This document shows, piece after piece, positions 36,021 through 47,516 of a stretch of DNA of 64,000 nucleotides (the first letter of the stretch is position 1; each line of letters opens with the position of its first letter). The notes below the pieces were generated by a model that had not been told where the DNA came from, ran no database searches, and saw only the letters and a program-made list of their open reading frames with translations. Origin of the DNA: Setophaga petechia (Eukaryota; Chordata; Aves; Passeriformes; Parulidae); the NCBI GenBank assembly GCA_024362935.1, contig JANCRA010000004.1:19228621-19292620 (forward strand), read 5' to 3'. Made by a program: the position numbers and the translations under genes.

Positions 36021-36625
36021 CGGCCATCTCTTTCTGCCTTTCCTGACTGCTGGCTGCTAAGCTGACTGCTTATAGAAGAGATGTTGCTGTTCCCCTCATC
36101 ATCTTTGTCACCTCTACTGGATTAGCTCCAGCAGCTCTGTGTCTCTCTGTTTCTGAGGAGCCCAGAACTGGACAGAGCGCTCCAGCTGTGCCTCACATCT
36201 GGAGTAGAGAGGCAGGATCACCTCCCCCAGCCTGCTGGCAATGCTCTTCCCAATGCACCCCAGGACACCATTGCCCTTCCTGGCCACCAGGACACACTGC
36301 TGGCTCATGGACAGCTTGCTGTCCACCAGGAACCCCAGGTCCATCCCCTCAGAGCTGCTTCCCAGCAGATCAGACCCCAGCCTGTGCTGGTGCCTGTGCC
36401 CAGGGTTGTTCTTCCCCAGGTGCAGGACCCTGCATTTGCCTTTGTTGAATTTCAGGCAGTTCTTCTCTGCCCCTCTCTCCACCCTCTGAAGGGCAGCACG
36501 GCCCTCTGGGGTATCGGCCCCTGCTCCCAGCTCTGTGTCAGCAGTGAACTCTCTGAGGGGGCACCTGCCCCTTCATCCAAGGCACTGATGGGGAAGTTAA
36601 ACAATACCAGGCCCACTCTCGATCT

Positions 36626-36643
36626 GGGGGGGGGGGGGGGGGG
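36626..36643. repeat. G18 homopolymer
   Basis: Eighteen consecutive G inside the CR1. It can fold as a G-quadruplex, and its length is prone to sequencing or assembly error. Confidence 0.95.
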
Positions 36644-36705
36644 TCTCCACTTGTGGTAGGCCTCCAACCAGGCCCTGTGCCAACACTCTGGGATTGGTTG
36701 TCTTA

Positions 36706-39394
36706 AAATTTGAAGGTGACCAGTAAAAATTATTTCTTCACATAACTCTGTTGAAGACCAAGAAGGTACAACAACAGAGCAATTAAACCTAAGCACTGTT
36801 TGGCACTATTTAGAAGTGGATATGAGAAAAGGCTTCCTACACAGTTGAACACAGCCTGAGTCACTTAAGGAGTAAACAGGCAGCTAATGCTTTTTTTGAA
36901 TTGGAGCTTTGCCACAACCCCCTGTTGCAATGGAGGATGTGTTAAGTGAGGTTTTCCACAAATACTACAAGCAGGTAAATGGGAACAGTTTTAGCACAAG
37001 TTGTTTACTTAAAGTAGGAAATAGGTTGTTAAAGGAAGTGAATGGGATGTCAGCCTTTGATGATGCTGTTCTTCATATGAGAACTCAATAAGAATAAATT
37101 TCCTCTTTCAGAGAAACTGGAGGGAAGCCTTTTATGCTGAGGAGAAATGGGCAGTAGCTCCAAGCGACATGATCGTAGACAAGACCACACTCCTCCAATG
37201 TAGTAAGACTGTCTGAAGCTTTACTGTCTGAAGTCATGAGTAGTCAAGGTGAAAAAAACCCTCACCACCACAACAAAAAGTAAGCAAAAAAATAAACAAA
37301 AATCTGGAAGAGAAATCAATATCTATTAAAAAATAAAATGAGTAGTAGCAGAAACCACAGTGGGGAAAATTCAATTAAAATAAGAGAAGAAATGAGCCAA
37401 TGACCTTTTCTATCAACTCCTGTATTCAAGTTTTCTATAAACACCACCTAACTCATCCAAATGTGTTGTGCCAAAAGCATTTGAGACAAACTAAAAAAAA
37501 ATAATTAGCGTATGGGGATTCAATTGGTCACTATGCCAGAACTAAACTTTGAAACAGGCTCTGGTTCTAAACATGGGAAATGGAGAAGGATGGGAAGAGA
37601 GAAAAAGAATAAAAAAATCTTTTGTTTTCTTTACAGAAGAGAGAAGGCTCATTGCTCCAGACAGTTTCTGGGAGACTTTGCTGTTCCAGGACACTTTTCA
37701 GCCACAACATTGTTGTGGCATTGCTAGGTTCCTGCTCTTTGTCATATTCTATTGCAGTCTGGGACCTGACAGCAGCAAAGGATTTTTCTGAAGTGAATTC
37801 AACTGGTTAGGATTGCATCCACCCACTCAGATGCAAAAAGTCCCAAAGTATCATCAGTCACAGATAATTTTCTGAAAAACATGAGCTCCTTGACTCTCTC
37901 CGGAACCATGACAAAACCCCACTGCTTTAGCAATGATTTAGTCAAGGGAACTCTGGGTTTTTCATGACCATTTTTCCTTTTTATTCTCCACAGTCTGAAA
38001 ACACAATAACATTCCAATGCTTTCTTATCTGAAATAGAGTGGAAATCAAGTCCTTCTCGCAGTTTTGTATACAGGCATCACATTTAGGCATCCCTTTTCT
38101 TTTCTCAGAACCAGGTAACTAAATCTAACCCAACCCACCACTTCTGTTTAGGACCTGCTGTTAGAACCTTCATACATGACAGAAAGGTGGATATGCCTTT
38201 CCTCATGTTACAATAGGATTTTGACTGATCTGCTCAATGCCATGCTTGCTGCTCTTGAATTAGACCATGGCAATCACAAGTACTTCTGGTGGCATTGATA
38301 GTTATGCTTCAATATTAGTGAGCTTTATGAGAGACTGGCAGTCTGTGCAAGGATACCCAGTTGCTGATCACATTATGGATGTGCCAGAGTTAACTGTTAC
38401 ATTTATCACACAATGTTATAAATGTAGTGGTTAACTGTCACCCAGCTATGTGTTCAGGGATGGGAGAAGCTGAAATACAGGAAACTGTATTTCCTGTTTC
38501 TAGGCCAAAATGAGAACTTAAGCCAATGAAATAAAAAGAGAAAACCTCACATCATGGTTCAATGGAAGTCCTAAGTCAGGTGTCATAATCACTGAAGACT
38601 GTAGGTTATCAACACAGACACACACAGACACACACACATATATGTATATATATATAAGTAGGGGAAATTTATTCTATATTGTTCTGCTGACTATGAGTCT
38701 GTGAGAGAGAAAACTCTCCTGTTGTGATGAATATATGTGTGTAGCCTAACATCAGCTGAGCAAAGACATAAGAGGTGTGTGGAGGGGAGCAAGTGGGACT
38801 GAAAGAGAGAACTGAGGAAGGAGCATCTGGGGATCCTCAAACAACACAATAATTTCAAGGGATATAACTTCACAGCATGTATTAAAATTAAATCAAGTGA
38901 ATGAGTTGACTGTTGAAGAGGGAAGCTTTAATGCTCATAAAATACAATGAACTCATTTAAATTGTCGGGGGATATGTAAGCTGACTGACTTCAAACCAAA
39001 CAACCGTTTGTCTCCTTGTTTGGCAATTATTAAGTTTTAGTATTATTAATGTTTACTAAACCTTAGGGTGGGCAAAGCCGACATCTGCCTCCATAGCTGT
39101 GTTCATTGAAGTTGGTTCAGGAGAAGAAAGTTACTGGAATCTATTGTTATATTCCAATTGTCTGCTAAATTCTTAGTAACAAAAGTGTATTTAGGCATAA
39201 AATTAAGCAATTCTCAGTTATGGGAGGGATCCAAGGGAGCAGCTAGATTCTTGAAGTTCTCACTCATTTTCCCTAGACCGAATTTTGAACTTTATCTATG
39301 CAGAGGATACTTTTCTACTGTGAATTCAAGTTAATCTAAAACATACTGAAAACCAGGTTGCATTACATCAAATTTGGGTCAGGTGCTTGCTATA
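36706..39394. other. Unique stretch with a small open frame and a CA/TA repeat
   Basis: A 60-codon plus-strand frame at 36909-37091 contains MEDVLSEVFHKYYKQ followed by a donor-like CAG|GTAAAT at about 36975, but I find no convincing acceptor and do not recognise it. The frames at 37512-37810 overlap in different phases and look like chance. A (CA)n/(TA)n repeat lies at 38611-38657. No transposon is recognised. Confidence 0.4.
38611..38657. repeat. (CA)n-(TA)n compound microsatellite
   Basis: Imperfect ACACACAGAC units pass into TATATATATA. Confidence 0.9.
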
Positions 39395-40050
39395 GCTATG
39401 TATTGCTCGGCTTTACAGAAAAGGACTTGGTTATCCTGTGGGACATCAAGCTGAATATGAAAAAAATATGTCTTTACTGCAAAGAAAGCTGATGATATTC
39501 TGGGCTGTGCTAGATGAACTGCTGCCAGGAGGTCAGGGGAGGTCATCCTTTCCCTCTCCTCAGTGCTGATGAGGCCACACCTGGAGCACTGTGGCCACTT
39601 CTGGACTCCCTAGTACATGAGAGTCATGGACATAATGGAAAGAGTCCGGGAAAGGACCACAAAGGTGATGAAGGGAGTGGAGCATCTCTTGTGTAAGGAA
39701 AGGCTGAAAGAGCTGGCACTCAGCCTGAAGAAGAGCAGGCTCAGAGGGATCTTATCCTCAAAAAGAAGATGCAGGCAGACATCATCCAGTGGTATCTAGA
39801 GGCAGGACCAGAGGCAGTAGGTGTGACCTGAAACACAGGAGGTTTTGTCTGAACATCAGGAAACAATGTTTCACTGTGAGTGTGACTGATCCCTCATACA
39901 GGTGGTCTGAAAAAGTAATGGAGTCTTCATCCTTGGGATATTCAAAGGGCGTCTGGGTGTGGTCCTGTGTAACCGGCTCTGGGTGGCAGCAAGGGAGCCT
40001 GCACCAGCTGACCTTTAGACACCCCCTTCCATCCTCATTCAGTCTGTAAT
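39395..40050 (+). mobile_element. CR1 LINE 3' fragment
   Basis: The plus strand carries degenerate RT C-terminus and 3' UTR: 'aaaggacttggttatcctgt', 'ctgctgccaggaggtcaggg', 'gaggccacacctggagcact', 'aggctgaaagagctggcact'. It ends in 'tcagtctgtaattc' at about 40050, the decayed CR1 tail. Frames at 39514-39799 are remnants of RT in shifted phases (for example EHLLCKERLKELALSL). 5'-truncated; the left edge is approximate. Confidence 0.8.
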
Positions 40051-42163
40051 TCCGATACATGTGAGACATTCCTGGAAGGCTATTTATTTCTTGCACTACA
40101 GAAAATCTAGTTCAACTGCCTCCAAATAATTTAGTATCTTAATAAGAAGGATCAGTTGCACCGGGACTGATATTCTATATTTTTGATGGACTTCTGAACA
40201 CATGGTATTTTATTTTGCATTCTACAATAACATTTTATTCTTAGACAGCTTATGGAGTGTTAATAAATGCTTACTAGAGGTAAAAAAAAAGTATAAGCCT
40301 TGCAGTAACAAGTGATATTAAACTTATAAGCATGCTAAATGAGGTGTAATGCACATTTTTTAATAGTGGTTAGCAACCTATTGACTGCCTAGATTTTAAA
40401 GTGATTGATTATTTATTACAACTTCTATTATTAATTTATTTTTTCTAACCATTTAATAACTTTCAATTTTCTGTTTTTAAACTGAAATTTTATATAAAAT
40501 CATAACTCCAATGAAATTAAAGAAACTAAGGTAAATGCAGAATATTAGAGTCTGGCTAATGTATGGAAATACTGAGCCAGTATATTTAATTATTCCTTGT
40601 TTTAATTTTTCTTTGTTTGTGTCTCAATCTTGCTATACCAAGATGTGTAGGCATGATTAATTTTGACTCACACAAACATTTATTCAGTATACAAGCACAT
40701 TTCAGTACTTGAATTTATAAAATTTAAATTGTCCCCAGAAATTTTTCAAGAACTCATTTTATAAGGGAATTAAGGAATTCTTCTGAGCAATAAAAAACTT
40801 GGTTAAGAATCTAGGATGTGATCCTTTTTTTAAAAAAGTGAAGAGTGATATTTTTTGAAGTTAGGCAAAAAAAAAAGGCTTTGCTATTTAATCAAATATG
40901 TTTGATTACTGTTCCAAGAGGAGTTGTTTATAAGCACATTAAGAGCACAAACTGATGCTGTAAAATGGGAATCTGCTGTACAGTCCATTTGTTAACTTTA
41001 CAAAAACATTTGTTAAGAAGGACATCTAGTGGGTCATCTGGTTCAGCAGCCACAGTGTTGTTATTTGTGTTGAATTCCTGCTGGGTTGAAAGGTAGAAGG
41101 CTTGAAGGACAGAAGGCACAGAGGTGAGGCTGAACTGCTTGTCCAGCATACCTCTTCTCCCTCTCCAGCTCTCTGTTGTGGGCACAAAGGTTTGCCTATA
41201 AACCTGTTCTCCATCCTGAAGCTCTTCTCTGTTCAGAGTGTTCAGATGATGTTGATTCTATCTCAGAAGTAGAGACATAGGCTCAGTAATACTTTGCCTC
41301 CTTCCCCACTAAAATAAACAGAATTATAGAAATATCTTCTGTTAGCCAGACTAAGGTCTGGGTGAATTTTGGAGAAGAAGATCTTTCTGCCATTGTCAAG
41401 AGTTGTCCTCCTGTGGTGGGAGTTTGACTGTATGAGGTTGTCATCTTGTGTCCTGGCTGCTCTGCTTTATTCTGAGATGCAGGAAAGGTCTATTCTGCCC
41501 TAAGTGTCTCCCATGGGCTCCCCCTTAGGGCTTGATTTTCAGGCCATGTAGGAAGAACTTTTTCCATGAAGTGCACCATTGACTGTTTGAATGATATATG
41601 TGGGAATGGTTCTCTCCTTTGCAGCTCCTATTGCTCATAGTGGTGGTTTCATGTTTTTCTCTGACTACAGGTTGCTAGAATCTTCACCAGGCTTTTTAGG
41701 CATGTGGGACATTTTTTTCCTACTTCTTAGCACTCATGTGGAAGATGAGAGTGCACTCCACAGCCAGAGCACTATTTGAGCCTGCAGCTGTTCTGCCACT
41801 GCAGGCTCAAATAAATAGCCCTGTGTCATGTTTCCTTTGACAGTAAATTCTGCAGTACATAAGCGTGTTGCTCAGCAGTCATAGTGTAGCTCATAGAAAC
41901 CCCTCACTGGTTCACAGTGTCCTGATGTGGCTGGCATCAACATAAACCCAAGCTTTGCCCTGCTTTTCTACAGCACTGTGATGAGTTTACAAGAGTTTTG
42001 TTTCAATGGATGGTATAAAGCATCCTTCTAGGACAAGTCCTGTATACCAAATCAAAAAGTCTGATTGAGTTGGCTAATTTCTCTAATAGCAGCAAGAGCA
42101 GCAACTGTAGAATTGATAGGCAGAAATCCCCCCACAGCCACCACTCTTTTTCATGGTTTCATT
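40051..42163. other. Unique AT-rich stretch, no gene seen
   Basis: 40.1-40.9 kb is very AT-rich. 40.9-42.16 kb is more balanced, but I recognise no repeat or gene. Minus-strand frames at 40928-41214 overlap each other in two phases and show no motif. Confidence 0.45.
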
Positions 42164-42751
42164 TGGGATGAGGACTAAGCCCCAGCAAGGCACCTACTCA
42201 CTTCCCTCCCCGTGGTGGGATGGGAGCAAGAATTGGAAGAGTAAAAGTGAGTAAACCCTTGGGTTGAGGTATGGACAGTTTAATAAATAAAACAAAAGCC
42301 ACAGACACAAACAAAGAAAAACAAGGGATTTATTCACCACTTCCTATGGTCAGTAGGTGTTCAGCCACCTTAGGAAAGCGGGCCTCTAGCATGATTAACA
42401 GTGACTTGAGAAGACAAAAGCTGTCACTCTGAACATTCCCTGGTTCCCAGGAGAAGCCTGTCCCCAGGTCTATATGCTGAGCATGATGCCATATGATACA
42501 GAATATTGCTTTGGTCAGTCGGGGTCACCTGCCCCAGCTCTGTCCCCTCCCAAGTCCTTGTGCACCCCCAGCATACTCACTGCTGGGGCTGTGTGAGCAG
42601 AAACAAAGCCCTTGACTCTCTGTAGGTGCTGCTCAGCAGTAACAAAAACATCCCTCTGTTATCAACACAGCTTGCAGCACAAATCCACAACACAATCCTT
42701 TACCAGCTACTGTGATAAAAAATTAGCTCTATACTAGCCAAAACCAGCACA
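42164..42751 (-). mobile_element. ERVL-type solo LTR (antisense)
   Basis: On the plus strand the 588-bp element starts TGGGATGAGG and ends GCCAAAACCAGCACA, so in its own sense it begins TGTGCTGGTTTTGGC. Flanking pentamers TCATT (42159-42163) and CCATT (42752-42756) agree at four of five positions. The interior has 'cactcacttccctccccgtg'-like and 'ctatatgctgagcatgatgc' text, which is typical of avian ERVL LTRs. The sense strand has a TATA-like element near 42471 and AATAAA near 42328-42333. No internal region is attached. Confidence 0.75.
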
Positions 42752-43599
42752 CCATTTTAGTTTGAGATTCTGGACTTAGAAAAAGGTCTGGATTCTTTCA
42801 CTTTCCTTTTCACTATCATTTCCAGATGCTTAAGACTCCAAGTTCACTGTTTTGCCAAGTCAAGAGGGAAGACTAATGTTGCTTCATTAATAGTGTTTCC
42901 ACATCATGCTTGCTGAAGAGAATATCCATGTAACAGACAGGTTTAATGCATGACACTTTTAATCCAATACCAGCCTTTGACCAGAAGGGAGCTATGGCAC
43001 AATTTCCCCATGATGTACTTATCCCTCTGTAAACTTCAAATTTTGAAGTGTGAAATGCTCTTAGTGGACTTTATTTGAGCTAAACTTTGCAGGATTGGTC
43101 CTCGTGACTTCCTGAAAAGAATGACTCTGACAGTTTAACAGAAAAACAAAACCCCACTGCATCCTTGCTCCTAACTAGGTTATGGTTCAGCTACTTTGGC
43201 CTTAGCATCAGTCTACATGGAGCTCCCTGTCAGTTGCCACATCACATCTCATTCACTTCTGCATTGTGTCATTGCTGTCATGGAGAGGACAGGCAACTCA
43301 GAGAATTTCCTTTGCTGTTACCTGATATACCATTATTCACCTCTTATCATTTTAGCAAAGTAGTTACACTGCTGTCAGAGGTAATGGAGAGCATGCCGCT
43401 AAGAAAATTGGCTGTAATTTATTTATCAATTGTTTCTGCATACCACAAAAAGAGACCATCTACTTTACGGTTGGGTCTAAGGTATCTGAGAGCCCTTGAA
43501 GTTCATGGTTTTCCGGTATTCTAAGTTCTACTTATGGCTTTTCCTGTATATGACACACAACACCACCCCTGTGGTCTTCAAGGCTGATTTCTTCTTTGC
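42752..43599. other. Unique stretch with a 119-codon chance-like frame
   Basis: A plus-strand frame at 43165-43524 is open for 119 codons but lacks splice context, domain motifs or compositional support. The sequence at 43370-43440 looks non-repetitive and may belong to the neighbouring regulatory-like block. Confidence 0.35.
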
Positions 43600-44040
43600 T
43601 TTCTTTAGTCACAAATCATTCTGAGGCGTCCCTTAAGTGCATTTGTATTGTTAAGTGCACCGGCCTGATTTGGTGTTAATTCAATTTGAGTGCCCTTAAT
43701 ATCTTGCGGGAGTGAGGCAATGCATGAGAGCTGTACCTTGTAAAAACAGGTTCCAGGTCTGCCTGAGAGCAAAGCACCTTTCCCACAGCAATTTACCAAA
43801 GTTGCTGATAAAATTTTCATAAGGAAACCTTTTTAGTCTGACCCTATTGTGTTGTTCTACCATTAAGAGTTGGGGAACTGAGACTATATTCTGGTGACAG
43901 TGTATCACTATCTCCATTATTTTAGCGTATAGACAGCCTACTGATGGGTCACAGCCTGCATCCTGTCCTCTTACAGTGTGGAAATGGCTTTCAGAGCTGG
44001 AGCCCAGAGGCCCAAGTATGCCAGCTGCTGCATTCATATG
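43600..44040. promoter_or_regulatory. Candidate conserved non-coding element with paired NKX2-like sites
   Basis: Two exact TTAAGTGC words (43633-43640 and 43651-43658) lie 18 bp apart. This is an NKX2-type homeodomain motif. They are followed by GTGTTAATTCAATTTGAG and several surviving CpGs (43626, 43661, 43708) in unique sequence. The block has the texture of a developmental enhancer. This is a motif-based inference. Two overlapping minus-strand frames cross it in different phases without recognisable content. Confidence 0.3.
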
Positions 44041-44636
44041 TCAATACAACTGAAGTGAACTCTAGATAAACCAGTCACCCCTAACCTTCAAATGATGGGA
44101 GATGGGACATTTCAGTGCATTTAGGGCCAAGGAAAAAGAAGAAAAAGCAGAAATAGGAATAGTTAGCCCTAAGGAATGTGTGGAAGAAACGATATCACAC
44201 ATAAGAAACGATATTAGAAGAAATTACTAACAATCAAGATGTTAAGCCAGTTTTAAAGATGAAAAGACAGTTTTAAGGTAATTGTGGAAAGCAAAGGCTA
44301 TATTCCTACAGGAGGACTAATTCTGCTCTCAAATAAGTTGTTGTAAATTCTAAAGAACTCCAACATTAACTGAAAAAGTTTATCTTATAAATGTGAGCTC
44401 CTGTCTAGTACCAAGAAAAGTGTCCACCAGCCAGGCAGATTGCCTTTATACTACTTTCCCCCAACATATTCTGGAGAGCAGGGAGCTGCAGCAAGGGAGT
44501 CTGAATAAAGGGTCCAGCTGCTCCATGTGTTAAATTCCAGAACTTGTATGTTCTCTCATGCTGTATGAACACGTTTTTTTCAGCTGTTATAGAAAGCATA
44601 ACCAAAGTTATGATACCTAGTATTTTGAAGGAAAAC
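44041..44636. other. Unique stretch, no gene seen
   Basis: AAGAAACGATAT occurs twice 19 bp apart (44184-44195 and 44203-44214). Nothing else is recognised. Confidence 0.5.
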
Positions 44637-44872
44637 TGAGAAGAACAAGAAAATTATGAAACAAAGAAGGAAAAGAGAAAAATGAAAGAGAGACGGGGTC
44701 AGAGAAATGGTGGAATGAGACGGGGAAGAAAAAGGAGAAGGAATGATGAGAAGTTATGACAGTTGAAGAAAGGAAAAGATAAAAAATGAAGGGAAAAGAA
44801 AAGAAATGAGAGACAAAGGAAGAAAATGAGGAAGGAAATGAGGAGGAAATGAGAGGGAAGGAGGAAAATTAC
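44637..44872. repeat. Purine-rich (GA-rich) low-complexity tract
   Basis: About 235 bp of almost pure A/G on the plus strand with GGAAATGAGG-type units. The minus-strand frame across it (44754-44939; FLPHFLPLSLISFLFPSFF) is a by-product of the composition. Confidence 0.9.
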
Positions 44873-46889
44873 CTCTGAGTTTTACACTGAATTTAACAGA
44901 AACTGAAGGAAAATTTTGGGAGTTTAGCCAGTGTGGCATGGCTGTTCAGCACAAGTACTGAATGATGAGGCTAGATGGTTTGATTATAAGGAGCATCTTT
45001 TGTAACCTAGCACACAATGATAAATCTGTTTCACTCTAAATTGCCTTTGGGAATCTTGTCCTCCTCACCAGCATGACTTACTCTCACTCGCTGGTGGGCA
45101 AAAACTTTGATCCTGTGTCCCATAGAAGTCAATGGGAGCAATGCCTTTGACATCAATGACTGCTGGATCACACCCCAGGTGAAAAACAATAGCTTTGCTT
45201 CTAGTTGGACCAAATGGATGAATAAATCAGAGCTTTGTGTTTGTGGAATCAGGACTCATGTGTTTTTCTTGCAGAGGAATTTTACACTCCAAGTATGTGT
45301 GACCAAGGCAATCTGATTAATTATTGGATAATGCTTGAGGCAAGTGCAGAGTTACAGATACCAGCTAGATAACTGTGTTATAGAGGAATTTATAATACTT
45401 TTGAGCATCGGCCTCTTGATCTTCAGGGGTATTCAAAGAAGAGAGAGATAAGGCAATTCTTTCTATGTGTTATTAAGAGAAAGAGACAGGAAATACTTAT
45501 AAGCAAATACTTATACATTTTTCTCTCTCTAACAGTCAGTATTATGCTGTGTTCTACTTCCAATTACTTTTGAAGAACTGTGGAAGTTTTCAGAAAAAAG
45601 AACTGGCTGCATTTAACATTGAGTACTTGCCCTTCACCGAACCACAGCACTTGAACTGCGCCTCTGTGCTTGCAAACTACCTTGTCACTAAACAAGCCAG
45701 AGGTGGCAAAGGGTAGAGTAAGCATCATGGTAGGCCCTGTGTGTCTGTGCCCTGTTGTGCTTCATCTGCCTGCACCACTGAGGTCAGTAGCAAACCTGGT
45801 ACTGCAGGATGCTGTGGAAGTGCTGGGCCACCTGAGGAAAGTGCCTGCAAACCTGATTCAACCTCAGCTTTCTTTGTTCTATGATTTATGCTGACCCTTC
45901 AAGCTACCCAGTCTCCTCACAGCTTTTCCTGGTATCTGCATAATGCCTTGTAACAAATTTTTGAGCATGAAGTGAATACAGTTTGACATATCTTTCCTAT
46001 TCAAAACACTGGGAAAATGGTTCCACTTTTTATCTTATTTTTTTCCCAAGCTGAGCTGAACATGGAGAGTTAGTGATTTAGGAGAGGAGCTCTCGAGGAT
46101 GTTCTGGATGACCTCCTGTGAGACATGTTTCTTTGAACTGCAGTGATCAGATGGGGCTAGGGAGAGAAAGTCATGAAGGTAAAGTAGCAGATCCTGTGCC
46201 ACAGCACAGTGGGGTCAAAGCCATGTGGTCCTTTAAGATGCATAGGTAAATTCCACAACAGCAGCTGCAGCAACTCACTGTGAATGGGTTAGGAGGTCCT
46301 TTCTGATGGATCAGCAGCAGATCAAAAAAGGAATAAAGGAAAGAGTTTCACTGTCTTGCTCTCACACTGTAAAGCAATTTTAGGGACACAGATGGTTATA
46401 GTTATTGCAACAGGTCCTGGGATTTTTAAGAATTAATGGGTAAATGTTTTGTCTGTGCTGGCAGGATTTGTGCTACCCTTCAAACAAGACAGAGGGAAGT
46501 CTATGTGAGAGATGGGACATGGCACCATTCTCTAGAGTCTTCCAGCATTGCTTTGCTTCCATCTTAGGATAAATAAATGCCTCTGTGTATGGTGTTTCTA
46601 GAGAAAGCTCCAGTTCAATTAGGCAAATAGTCTTTGACTTCCTAATCTAGTGAGAAATGGAAATGCTCTTCTGTTTCCCTTCCTCTTCATTAGTTTATGT
46701 ACATCAGCTCCCATCATGTTTACCCATGAAGAAGTGGTTTCAGCAGGGCTGCTATCTTTGTAGCTTTTTCTATAAGACTTCAAGCCCCATTGTATAACTT
46801 AGATGGAAGAAAATAAGCATTCAAATGAAACAGAAAACCTCAGGAGATCTTTCTGCCAGGACATAAGTTGCAAAGTCAGGACAAAAATA
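44873..46889. other. Unique stretch with one ancient repeat relic
   Basis: The relic of a palindromic amniote repeat is at 45098-45175 (listed separately). Otherwise no gene or transposon is recognised. The plus frame at 45670-45894 has no support. Confidence 0.45.
45098..45175. repeat. Relic of a palindromic ancient amniote repeat
   Basis: TTTGATCCTGTGTCCCATAG and AAGTCAATGGGAGCAATGCC, then TTTGACATCAATGACTGCTG, ending GGATCA. The outer TGATCC/GGATCA and inner AGTCAATGG/CATCAATGA pairs are inverted, as in the dispersed amniote palindrome built on CATTGAAGTCAATGGGA. It is the best preserved of the three copies seen here. Confidence 0.55.
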
Positions 46890-47457
46890 GCCAAAATAAG
46901 ATGCTATGGGCCGTGATTCATGTTAACAGAGACACAGGTGTTTCCCCTGACTATTTTGAAAAAAGGCCTCAGCCAAGCCCTCTTCACATGGCTTCAAGTG
47001 GGAATGCATCTTATTGCTCAAGATGCACTTCCTCTGTTAATCATACATAATCCAAAACAATGGCACTCTCTTTGTGCACCACATTGGAAGTATCTGTGTA
47101 TCATATATTCAAATTAAATTGTGTGCTTGAGGGAGCTTGTGATCCCCAGCACACTTCTGTGGCAGCATGGTTTGCAGGCTCCTCATGCTGCTTGTGAACA
47201 ATACATTGTGTATGTGACGGCAAGCTTGAATCCCTGCCTGGGATTATCTGAAAACTCTGGAACTTGCCAGCAGGAAAATTTACAGCTTAACAATTATATT
47301 GTTGAAACTCTGACAAATCCACCCCGGTTTATGACTTTGAAAATAGGGCTAGGTGTATGCAACTGAATATATTATACACTGTAACTCAGCCTCCTGGGGG
47401 CTGCATTATAGAGTCTGTTTACTTTGACTGACACATTTCATTTTTCTTTTCTTCCAG
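46890..47457. promoter_or_regulatory. Candidate conserved non-coding block
   Basis: Unique, balanced-composition sequence with homeobox/octamer-like words (TTAATCATACATAATCC near 47038, AACAATTATATTGTTG near 47289). The latter is an inverted repeat, AACAATTATATTGTT. It ends in a pyrimidine tract and splice-acceptor-like CTTCCAG at 47457. The texture suggests conservation but this is untested. Confidence 0.25.
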
Positions 47458-47516
47458 GCATTATTGCTGCAAATGATATCTCTGCTCAATATGGATTTTC
47501 TCCTCAAAAAAACTAG
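47458..47516 (+). other. Possible terminal coding segment after a strong acceptor
   Basis: CATTTCATTTTTCTTTTCTTCCAG gives a strong acceptor at 47457 (tract and AG seen at 47434-47457). One frame downstream reads an 18-residue tail (IIAANDISAQYGFSPQKN) and stops at TAG 47514-47516; another frame is also open a similar distance. I do not recognise the peptide and no poly(A) signal is obvious close by. A plain non-coding explanation is as likely. Confidence 0.2.

Larger units (their letters stand above)
35594..36705 (-). mobile_element. CR1 LINE with RT C-terminus and expanded simple repeats
   Basis: The plus strand opens with 'cagaatcacagaatcacag', the antisense CR1 tail, and runs into ORF2. 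The minus-strand frame at 36114-36482 has canonical CR1 text: KFNKGKCRVLHLGKNNPGH, then LGFLVDSKLSMSQQCVLVA and GVLGCIGKSIASRLGEVILP. This is the best preserved CR1 coding segment in the window, 122 codons without a stop. It contains a perfect (CTCCT)15 array at 35946-36020 and a run of 18 G at 36626-36643, both grown from CR1 sequence ('caatcttctctcc' and the antisense 'gacccctgggggacacc' region). It belongs to a different CR1 subfamily from the pair at 15 and 26 kb. Confidence 0.9.

Noticed and set aside
36188..36796. Several long plus- and minus-strand frames around the CR1 at 36 kb
   Set aside because: All but the minus frame at 36114-36482 are shadows of CR1 ORF2 or cross the G18 run.
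43165..43524. 119-codon plus-strand open frame
   Set aside because: No splice context, domain motif or compositional support; overlapping frames of similar length exist on the other strand nearby.
44754..44939. Minus-strand frame rich in F, L, S and P
   Set aside because: It is the complement of a purine-rich low-complexity tract.
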